64,000 nt of DNA, taken from Duganella sp. OV510 (GTDB lineage Bacteria > Pseudomonadota > Gammaproteobacteria > Burkholderiales > Burkholderiaceae_D). A program made the translations under genes and the position numbers. Positions 33,783 to 42,182 of this stretch are shown in pieces. Location: contig NZ_FNEQ01000009.1 in the NCBI RefSeq assembly GCF_900100205.1, positions 186,001-250,000 of the forward strand. The letters are read 5' to 3'. The stretch's first letter is position 1. Each line of letters opens with the position of its first letter. The notes beneath the pieces are model-generated. The model made no database searches and was not told the DNA's origin. It saw nothing but the letters and a program-made list of their open reading frames with translations.

Positions 33783-36665
33783 ATGAATAACATCGCCTTG
33801 AAAGCCAGCGTCATTGCTGTCGGTTTAACGCTGGGTTCGTCATATGCCCAGGATGCGCCCATGGAGAAAGTGATTATTACGGGTTCCAATATCAAGCGTA
33901 TTGATGTGGAAACCGCCACGCCGGTACAAGTATTGCGCCGCGAAGAAATTACCCGCCTTGGCGTTAATTCGGTAAGAGATATTATCGATACGTTGACCTC
34001 CTCGGATAGCAGCGCTTTATCCGATATCGGCGGCTCGAATTCATTTGCCAGCGGCGCCTCTTCCGCCTCGCTGCGTAATCTCGGCAAACAATCGACGCTG
34101 GTGTTATTAAACTCACGCCGGGTCGCACCGTATGCCCTGGCCGACTATAACGAGGTATTCACCAATCTCGATTCATTACCGCTGGACGCCATCGAGCGGG
34201 TGGAAATATTACGCAATGGCGGCTCGGCGATTTACGGTTCCGATGCGGTCGCCGGTGTGATCAACATCATTACCCGCAACGATTTCCAGGGCGTGCAGCT
34301 GCGCGCCAATTACCAGCAATCGCTGAAAAACGAGCAGTTCAAGACCAGGACCGCCAGCCTCACCGGCGGCTTCGGCGACTATCAAAAGGATGGCTACAAT
34401 GTGCTGGCCAACATCGAGGTGTTCAAGCGCGACAGCGTCATCTGGCGCGATGTGCTGGATGACATCAACCCGGCTTACGGCGATAAATTCTCGGCGGTGG
34501 CGCCCGGCAGCGGCGCCATGTTCGGCCACCGTGGCGCGCCGTCCACTTTCTCTTATCCCGGCAACCTGATCGGCCAGGGACCGGTGACCGGCTGCACCAC
34601 GCTGAATGCCGCCGGCCTGTGCGTCTACGACCGCTTCGCCCAGTTCGAAGCAGTGCCGAAGGCCGAGCGCGTCAGCGCGCTGGTCTCCGGCAAGCTGAAG
34701 CTGAGCGAGCAGGTGGAGGCCTATTCGGAGGTGCTGTACTCCAAGACCAAGACCAATTACATCTCGGCGCCCGGCACCTATGGCTCGACCAACCCGGACA
34801 CGGTGTGGGGCAACCCGGCCACCGGCGCCGGCAAGCTGTTCGGCTACCGCTTCCTGTCGCCGGATTCGCCGCTCAACACCACCGGCGAACCGCTGGAACT
34901 ACGCTACCGCTATGCCGACGCGCCGCGCGGCAATCCGAATGATAGCGACCAGTACCGCGCGCTGGCCGGCCTGCGCGGCACGCTGTCGGAGCGCTGGGAC
35001 TGGGATACGGCGGTCGGCGTCATGGGCAGCAAAACCTGGTCGCGCAACAACGGCGCGCTCAGCGACAGCGGCTTCAAGGCGGTGGTCGGCGACTACACCC
35101 GGACGCTGGCCGGCGACCCAAACTGCGAGGCCAACTTCCCCGGCTATTGCGAATACACGGCAGCCGACCCGAATTTCTTCAACGGCCTGTACAAGCTGGG
35201 CCAGCAAAACTCGCCGGAAGTGCTGCGCCAGCTGTTCCCTGAACAGGGCTACGACGGCAAGATCACGCAATATTTCATCGATGGCAAGATCAGCGGCGAG
35301 ATCGGCAAGATCGGCGAGCGCGCCATCGCGCTGGCGGTCGGCGGCGAGGTGCGCCATGAGAAATTCAAGATCACGCCGACCAGCAACCTGGCCAACGGCG
35401 ACATCGTCGGCTACGGCGCCGCCAGTGCCGACGCCAGCCGCACCACCGAGGCGGTATTTACCGAGGTCAACCTGCCCGTCACCGACAAGCTGGAATTGGT
35501 CGGCGCCGCCCGCATCGACAAATTCCCTGGCTTCAAGGCCCATGCCTCGCCAAAAGTGGCGGCGCGCTGGGAAGTGACGCCGGCCTTCATGCTGCGCAGC
35601 ACCTATGAAGGCGGCTTCCGCGCACCCAACCTGACCGAAAGTGCGCAATCGAGCAAGTTCGCCTTCGATAACGGTGTCACCGATCCGAAGCGCTGCAACC
35701 AGGCCCGTGCGCTGGCGCGCGACCTGCGCACCGCCGCCAACGCGCTGCCGGATAGCGATCCCAACCAGGCGCTGCAACTGGCGCGCGCCGACATCGTCGA
35801 ACAGAACGAATGTGCGGCAGGCGTCGCCAGCGTGGTGCGCAACAATCCGGGCCTGAAGCCTGAAACCACCCGCAGCGCCACCGTCGGCTTCGTCCTGGAG
35901 CCCGTCAAGGGCAGCAATCTGTCGCTGGATTACTGGCACATCGAGCGCAAGGATGAAATCGGCCTGAAGTCGACCGACGACCTGCTGGCCTCGGAGGCCG
36001 ACCAGCCGGAAGGCGTGATCACCCGTGGCGCGCTGGCATCGGACAAAACCTTCACCGCCGCCGAGCGCGCCCAGTACGGCGTCACCACCGGGCCGCTGCT
36101 GTCAACCTCGGGCCGCTTCGAGAACGTGTCGCGGACCAAGACCAGCGGCATCGACCTCAGCGCCAACACCCGCTTCGACACCGGCATCGGCCGCGTCGAC
36201 CTGGGCCTGAACGCCACCCGCCTGCTGCAGCTGAAAAACTTCAGCTCGACACGCAACGACTACGGCGACAATCTGGCCGGCCGCTACAGCTATCCGAAAA
36301 CCGTGGCCAACCTGACGTCAACGCTGCGCACGGGCGCCTTCAGCAACGGCCTGCGCCTGGTGTACCAGAGCAAGACCTCGCTGCACGGCGATTTCTTCGA
36401 CGAGGTCTACACCGACCAGGGTTGCGTCGACCTGGAGTGGAACGCCAGCGAATGCCAGGTCAAGGCTTACGGCCGGCTGGATTACACCTTCAGCTACAGC
36501 GGCATCAAGGACCTGACGCTGTCGCTGTACGTGCGCAACATCACCAACCGCCGGCCACCGCTTGACCTGCGTGAGTTCTCCGAGCAAGGCGGCGTGATCC
36601 CGCAAAACATCGCCGACGTCCAGGGCCGCTCGGTGCGCGTGACCGCCGAGTACCGCTTCCGCTAG
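33783..36665 (+). CDS. TonB-dependent outer-membrane receptor (paralogue 5, divergent)
   Basis: A 960-residue receptor distinct from the others. The signal peptide is short (MNNIALKASVIAVGLTLGSS, cleaved after YAQ) and lacks the VLSRS motif. TonB-box-like EKVIITGSNIKR, plug with LRNLGKQSTLVLLNSRRVAP and VEILRNGGSAIYGSDAVAGVINIITR, then the barrel. The protein ends VTAEYRFR: an Arg follows the usual terminal Phe, which is atypical for barrel assembly. The first 450 bases are noticeably AT-richer than the rest of the gene. A GGGAG ribosome site precedes the start. It stands between the Cache gene and the convergent gap gene; substrate unknown. Confidence 0.92.
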   Translation: MNNIALKASVIAVGLTLGSSYAQDAPMEKVIITGSNIKRIDVETATPVQVLRREEITRLGVNSVRDIIDTLTSSDSSALSDIGGSNSFASGASSASLRNLGKQSTLVLLNSRRVAPYALADYNEVFTNLDSLPLDAIERVEILRNGGSAIYGSDAVAGVINIITRNDFQGVQLRANYQQSLKNEQFKTRTASLTGGFGDYQKDGYNVLANIEVFKRDSVIWRDVLDDINPAYGDKFSAVAPGSGAMFGHRGAPSTFSYPGNLIGQGPVTGCTTLNAAGLCVYDRFAQFEAVPKAERVSALVSGKLKLSEQVEAYSEVLYSKTKTNYISAPGTYGSTNPDTVWGNPATGAGKLFGYRFLSPDSPLNTTGEPLELRYRYADAPRGNPNDSDQYRALAGLRGTLSERWDWDTAVGVMGSKTWSRNNGALSDSGFKAVVGDYTRTLAGDPNCEANFPGYCEYTAADPNFFNGLYKLGQQNSPEVLRQLFPEQGYDGKITQYFIDGKISGEIGKIGERAIALAVGGEVRHEKFKITPTSNLANGDIVGYGAASADASRTTEAVFTEVNLPVTDKLELVGAARIDKFPGFKAHASPKVAARWEVTPAFMLRSTYEGGFRAPNLTESAQSSKFAFDNGVTDPKRCNQARALARDLRTAANALPDSDPNQALQLARADIVEQNECAAGVASVVRNNPGLKPETTRSATVGFVLEPVKGSNLSLDYWHIERKDEIGLKSTDDLLASEADQPEGVITRGALASDKTFTAAERAQYGVTTGPLLSTSGRFENVSRTKTSGIDLSANTRFDTGIGRVDLGLNATRLLQLKNFSSTRNDYGDNLAGRYSYPKTVANLTSTLRTGAFSNGLRLVYQSKTSLHGDFFDEVYTDQGCVDLEWNASECQVKAYGRLDYTFSYSGIKDLTLSLYVRNITNRRPPLDLREFSEQGGVIPQNIADVQGRSVRVTAEYRFR

Positions 36666-36668
36666 ACG

Positions 36669-36695
36669 AAAAAAAGGCCACCGCGAGGTGGCCTT
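36669..36695 (-). terminator. Terminator of the tkt-gap unit
   Basis: AAGGCCACC/GGTGGCCTT (36674-36695, four-base loop) is followed on the minus strand by seven T residues (36669-36675, the last two of which also belong to the stem). It lies 19 bases after the gap stop codon and also borders the convergent TBDR stop. Confidence 0.87.
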
Positions 36696-36714
36696 CTGCA
36701 TGCAACAGCGAAGA

Positions 36715-37725
<1,011 letters not shown>

Positions 37726-37773
37726 ACTTTGCTCCTGATTAAAAATATTGTTAATGCAACCAGCAATTATAGA

Positions 37774-39768
37774 TTAAGCAATGACCGCTTTGACTTTCGC
37801 GACGACATTTTCGACGGTGAAGCCGAAATGCTTGAACAGCACGCCCGCCGGCGCCGACTCGCCGAAGGTATCGATACCGACCACAGCGCCTTCCAGACCA
37901 ACATATTTGTACCAGAAGTCGGTGACGCCGGCTTCGATCGCCACACGTGGCACGCCCTTGGTCAGCACGGCGGCCTTGTAGGCGGCTTCCTGACGGTCGA
38001 ACACATCGGTCGACGGCATCGACACCACGCGCGCCACAATGCCTTCGGCAGCCAGCGCCGAGGCAGCGGCTTGCGCCAGTTCGATTTCCGAACCGGTGGC
38101 GATCAGCGTGACTTTGGCGTCGGCCGCTTCTTTCAGCACGTAGCCGCCGCGGGCGATATCGGCGATCTGCGCGTCGCTGCGCTCCTGGTACGGCAGGTTC
38201 TGGCGCGAGAAGATCAGCGTCGACGGGCCATCCTTGCGCTTGACCGCCGCGCCCCACGCCACCATCGATTCGGTGGTGTCGCACGGACGCCAGTTGTCCA
38301 GGTTAGGAATCAGGCGCAGCGACGAGACGTGCTCGACCGACTGGTGGGTCGGGCCGTCTTCGCCCAGGCCGATCGAATCGTGGGTGAACACAAAGATCGA
38401 ACGCTGTTTCATCAGCGCAGCCATGCGCAGCGCGTTGCGGCTGTAATCGGCAAAGGTCAGGAAGGTGGCGCCGAACGGGATGTAGCCGCCGTGCAGGGCA
38501 ACACCGTTCATGATCGCCGACATGCCGAACTCACGCACACCGTAGTTGATGTGATTGCCTGGCTGGCCGGAACGCACTGGCGTGATTTCCTTCCAGTTGG
38601 TCAGGTTGGAACCGGTCAGGTCGGCCGAACCGCCAAGGAATTCCGGCAGCACTGGCGCCAGCGCTTGAATCGCGTTCTGGCTGGCCTTGCGGGTGGCGAT
38701 GTTTTCTTTCTTCTCGACGGTAGCGGCAATGCCTGCTGCCAGCGCGGCGTCGAAGTTGCCTGGCAGTTCGCCGGCCATGCGGCGGCTCAGTTCTGCGGCT
38801 TCTTGCGGGTATTTGGCGGTGTATTCGGCGAACTTGGCAGCCCAGTCGGCTTCCAGCGTGGCGCCGGCCGATTTGAAGTCCCAGGCGGCGTAGACGTCGG
38901 CCGGCACTTCAAACGGGGCGGCGCTCCAGCCGATGTATTCACGGACGGCAGCCACTTCCTTGTCGCCCAGCGCGGCGCCGTGCACCTTGTCGCCGCCTTG
39001 CAGGTTAGGCGAGCCTTTGCCGATCACGGTCTTGCAGCAGATCAGGGTTGGCTTGCCGGCTTGCTTGGCGGCTTCGATGGCGGCTGCAACTGCGTTGACA
39101 TCGTGACCATCGACCGCGCGGATGACGTTCCAGCCATAGGCTTCGAAACGCGCCGGGGTGTCGTCGGTGAACCAGCCTTCGACTTTACCGTCGATCGAAA
39201 TGCCGTTATCGTCGTACAGGGCGATCAGTTTCTTCAGGCCCAGCGTGCCAGCCAGTGCGCAGGCTTCGTGCGAGATGCCTTCCATCAGGCAGCCGTCGCC
39301 GACAAAAGCGTAGGTGTAGTGGTCGACCACGTCCAGGCCTGGCTTGTTGAATTCGCTTGCCAGCAGCCATTCAGCCAGCGCCATGCCGACCGCGTTGGCG
39401 ATACCCTGGCCCAGCGGGCCGGTGGTGGTTTCTACGCCCGGGGTGTAGCCCACTTCCGGGTGGCCCGGCGTCTTGGAGTGCATCTGACGGAACGATTTGA
39501 TGTCGTCCATGGTCACCGCATAGCCGCTCAGGTGCAGCAGCGCGTAGTGCAGCATGGAGCCGTGGCCATTCGACAGCAGGAAACGGTCGCGGTTCACCCA
39601 GCCTGGGTTGGCCGGGTTGTGGCGGTAATGGCCACTCCACAGCGCAACAGCGATCTCGGCCATGCCCATCGGCATGCCTGGGTGGCCGGAATTGGCCTTC
39701 TGGACGGCGTCCATGGCCAGCGCGCGGATCGCATTAGCCTTTTGTGGGTGTGGGAGCGTAGAAGTCAT
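37774..39768 (-). CDS. tkt: Transketolase
   Basis: Transketolase moves two-carbon ketol units between sugar phosphates in the pentose phosphate pathway using thiamine diphosphate, and supplies erythrose 4-phosphate for AroG. The 664-residue protein has NSGHPGMPMGMAEIAVALW, the thiamine motif GDGCLMEGISHEACALAG, and the pyrimidine-domain SIGLGEDGPTHQSVEH. ATG 39768 (MTSTLPHPQKANAIRAL) is chosen because it begins just before the conserved region; the frame stays open 78 bases upstream with no better ribosome site. It is the first gene of the tkt-gap unit, divergent from rsmE. Confidence 0.95.
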   Translation of the reverse strand: MTSTLPHPQKANAIRALAMDAVQKANSGHPGMPMGMAEIAVALWSGHYRHNPANPGWVNRDRFLLSNGHGSMLHYALLHLSGYAVTMDDIKSFRQMHSKTPGHPEVGYTPGVETTTGPLGQGIANAVGMALAEWLLASEFNKPGLDVVDHYTYAFVGDGCLMEGISHEACALAGTLGLKKLIALYDDNGISIDGKVEGWFTDDTPARFEAYGWNVIRAVDGHDVNAVAAAIEAAKQAGKPTLICCKTVIGKGSPNLQGGDKVHGAALGDKEVAAVREYIGWSAAPFEVPADVYAAWDFKSAGATLEADWAAKFAEYTAKYPQEAAELSRRMAGELPGNFDAALAAGIAATVEKKENIATRKASQNAIQALAPVLPEFLGGSADLTGSNLTNWKEITPVRSGQPGNHINYGVREFGMSAIMNGVALHGGYIPFGATFLTFADYSRNALRMAALMKQRSIFVFTHDSIGLGEDGPTHQSVEHVSSLRLIPNLDNWRPCDTTESMVAWGAAVKRKDGPSTLIFSRQNLPYQERSDAQIADIARGGYVLKEAADAKVTLIATGSEIELAQAAASALAAEGIVARVVSMPSTDVFDRQEAAYKAAVLTKGVPRVAIEAGVTDFWYKYVGLEGAVVGIDTFGESAPAGVLFKHFGFTVENVVAKVKAVIA

Positions 39769-39888
39769 CGTAGATATCACGGAAGTATGGAAACTGTGAG
39801 CAAGGGCGGCGCTTGCAGAGCCCATTATTTTACCAGACGATGACATGGACCATTTAAAATTGCAGCTCTAACTTGACCGGACTTACGT

Positions 39889-40614
39889 ATGCCCCGCTTT
39901 TTCTGCCCCCAGCCGCTGGCCGTCGGCCAGCTGGTCCAGCTGCCGGACACGGTCGCCCATCATATACAAGTGCTGCGCCTGGCCCCGGACGCGCTGATCA
40001 CACTATTTAATGGCGACGGCGGCGAATACACGGCGGTGCTGACCGAGGTGGCGCGCCGCAGCGCCAGCGTCGAGATCAAGGCGCACACCGCGCGCGAGGT
40101 CGAGCTGCCGTTCGCGGTGACGCTGGCACAGGCGCTGCCCGAGGGCAGCAAGATGGACTGGATTATCGAAAAAGCCATCGAACTGGGCGTGTCCGGCATC
40201 CAGCCGCTGGCGGCGCAGCGCTGCGTGGTGCGGCTGTCGGCCGAGCGCGCCGAGAAGAAGCTGGAGCACTGGCGGGGCATCATCGTCTCGGCCTCCGAGC
40301 AGAGCGGCCGCAACCGGCTGGCGCAGCTGGCCGCGCCGCAAGACTATAAACAGTGGATCACCCAGCAGGACCTGCACCGCCGCATCATCCTGACGCCGCG
40401 CGCGGAACAGTCGCTGGCCGACTGGGCGAAACACCAGCCGCCGCAGGCGGTGACGCTGGTGGTCGGCCCCGAGGGCGGCCTCAACGAAGCAGAGGAAAGC
40501 GACGCCATCCGCCACGGTGCCTTGCCGCTGGCGATGGGCCCGCGCATCCTGCGCACCGAGACCGCCGGCCTGTCGGCGCTGGCCATGCTTGCCGCATTTT
40601 GGGGAGGCATGTAA
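39889..40614 (+). CDS. rsmE: 16S rRNA (uracil-1498-N3)-methyltransferase RsmE
   Basis: RsmE methylates U1498 of 16S rRNA in the assembled 30S subunit with S-adenosylmethionine. The 241-residue protein has an N-terminal PUA-like part (MPRFFCPQPLAVGQLVQLPD, HHIQVLRLAPDA) and a C-terminal SPOUT knot domain with ALPEGSKMDWIIEKAIELGV, VVGPEGGLNEAE and LRTETAGLSALAML. Length and motifs are normal. It stands alone between tkt (divergent) and the hydroxylase gene; the following 165 bases are AT-rich and may hold the promoter of that gene. Confidence 0.95.
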   Translation: MPRFFCPQPLAVGQLVQLPDTVAHHIQVLRLAPDALITLFNGDGGEYTAVLTEVARRSASVEIKAHTAREVELPFAVTLAQALPEGSKMDWIIEKAIELGVSGIQPLAAQRCVVRLSAERAEKKLEHWRGIIVSASEQSGRNRLAQLAAPQDYKQWITQQDLHRRIILTPRAEQSLADWAKHQPPQAVTLVVGPEGGLNEAEESDAIRHGALPLAMGPRILRTETAGLSALAMLAAFWGGM

Positions 40615-40779
40615 CGAAATGTAGCATGAATGTAACAAAATGATGCATTGCTTCCGGCATTAACCTAGTTTTACGCTTGCATGGATTTTGCAATGAAAGC
40701 TGCAGGGCTATAATTTTTTTCATGGCCATGCGCGGTTTTCCGCTCCATACCAACGTAACTGTCGGAAGTGATACATCAA

Positions 40780-42075
40780 ATGCTCAATTCTCGCGCAGCA
40801 CAGCCAGAGATTTCCATGCTGGAAGCGGCCGCCATCCAGGCGGCCCAGGGCGGCAAGGAAGAAGACGCGGCACGCATGTGGGCGCGCATTCTTGACCTGC
40901 AGCCTCAACACCCCCTTGCCCTCAGCGCGCTCGGCAAGCGCGCCTTCCGCTACGGCGACGTGGCAACCGCGCACCGCGCCTTCACCCGGCTGACCGCAGC
41001 CGCTCCGGAAGATCCGCAAAGCTGGATCAACCTGGCGCTGGCCTGCCAGGGCATGAAGGACGAAACCGGCGAGGAAAATGCCATCCATCAGGCGCTGGTG
41101 GCCGATCCTTCGCACATGGTGGCGCTGATCATGCGCGCCAACCTGCTGGAGCGCCAGGGCAAGAACCACCAGTCGGCCTCGGTGTATGGCGCGGTGGCAG
41201 CGGTGGCGCCGCCGCTGGAACAGCTCGAACCTGGCCTGCGCGGCGCGGTGGAACATGCGATGCGCTATGTCGACGACTACAATGCCGGCTATGGCCGCTT
41301 CCTCGACGACTTCCTCGAACAGCAGTACCAGGAGCACCGTGGCGATGACCTGCGCCGCTTCCGCGACTCGATTGACATCATGCTCGGCCGTAAGCGCCGC
41401 TATGATTCGCAATCGCTGCTGTACCACTATCCCGGCCTGGCGCCCTACGCCTTTTTCCCGCGCGAAAACTTCCCGTGGCTGGATGCGATCGAGGCCGGCA
41501 CCGACGTCATCCGCGATGAATTCCTGCAGGTGCTGGAGCGCCAGCAAGGCTTCACGCCCTACCTGACCTATGCCGACGACGTGCCGCACAATCAGCTCGC
41601 CGAACTGAACAACTCACCTGACTGGAGCGCCTTCCATCTGCTGAAGGATGGCGTGCCGGTGCCGGAAAACATCGCCCAGTGCCCGCGCACCATGGAATTG
41701 CTGGCCGCTGCGCCGCAGCCGGACCAGCCCGGCCGCACGCCGGTGGCGATGTTCTCGCTGCTCAAGCCGAAGACCCGCATCCCGGCCCACGTCGGCGCCA
41801 GCAACGCCCGCCTGCTGACCCACCTGCCGCTGATTATTCCATCCGATTGCGGTTTCCGCGTCGGCAGCGAAACGCGCGCCTGGGTGCCGGGTCAGGCCTG
41901 GGTATTCGACGACACCATCGAGCACGAGGCCTGGAACAATAGCGACAAGCTGCGCGTCATCATGATTTTCGACATCTGGCATCCGCACCTGTCGCCGGCC
42001 GAGCGCGAGATGATCACCGCCCTCACCGATGGCATCAACCGCTTCCGTGGCCAGCAAGGCGGCTACGGCGGCTGA
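40780..42075 (+). CDS. TPR protein with C-terminal aspartyl/asparaginyl beta-hydroxylase domain
   Basis: A 431-residue cytoplasmic protein. Residues 1-150 form tetratricopeptide-like helices (AAQGGKEEDAARMWARILDLQP and similar) for protein contacts. Residues 250-410 form a cupin-fold 2-oxoglutarate/Fe(II) hydroxylase of the Asp/Asn beta-hydroxylase family: MFSLLKPKTRIPAHVGASNAR contains a conserved His, and VFDDTIEHEAWNN the second metal-site His. Animal members hydroxylate EGF-like domains, and the bacterial LpxO acts on lipid A; this protein's target is unknown. ATG 40780 is chosen because a GGAAG site sits 11 bases upstream; a GTG at 40768 would overlap that site. It has its own terminator. 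Confidence 0.88.
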   Translation: MLNSRAAQPEISMLEAAAIQAAQGGKEEDAARMWARILDLQPQHPLALSALGKRAFRYGDVATAHRAFTRLTAAAPEDPQSWINLALACQGMKDETGEENAIHQALVADPSHMVALIMRANLLERQGKNHQSASVYGAVAAVAPPLEQLEPGLRGAVEHAMRYVDDYNAGYGRFLDDFLEQQYQEHRGDDLRRFRDSIDIMLGRKRRYDSQSLLYHYPGLAPYAFFPRENFPWLDAIEAGTDVIRDEFLQVLERQQGFTPYLTYADDVPHNQLAELNNSPDWSAFHLLKDGVPVPENIAQCPRTMELLAAAPQPDQPGRTPVAMFSLLKPKTRIPAHVGASNARLLTHLPLIIPSDCGFRVGSETRAWVPGQAWVFDDTIEHEAWNNSDKLRVIMIFDIWHPHLSPAEREMITALTDGINRFRGQQGGYGG

Positions 42076-42093
42076 GCCTCTTGCTGCCAGATG

Positions 42094-42119
42094 ACAACGG
42101 CGCCTGCGGGCGCCGTTGT
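42094..42119 (+). terminator. Terminator after the hydroxylase gene
   Basis: ACAACGGCGCC/GGCGCCGTTGT (42094-42104 and 42109-42119) forms an 11-base stem followed by a short T-rich stretch. Confidence 0.78.
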
Positions 42120-42134
42120 TATTTGCTTCGGACG

Positions 42135-42162
42135 AAAAAAAAACGGCGCCCGAAGGCGCCGT
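42135..42162 (-). terminator. Terminator after TBDR paralogue 6
   Basis: On the minus strand ACGGCGCC/GGCGCCGT (42143-42162, CGAA-type loop) is followed by nine T residues (42135-42143). Its stem nearly repeats the ACGGCGCC stem of the neighbouring plus-strand terminator, so the two could also pair with each other. Confidence 0.83.
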
Positions 42163-42182
42163 CTGGACTGAGCTAGCTCAGA

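Noticed and set aside
33867..34087. Part of a minus-strand frame over the start of TBDR paralogue 5 as a separate gene
   Set aside because: It overlaps the signal peptide and plug of the receptor in antisense and has no family resemblance.
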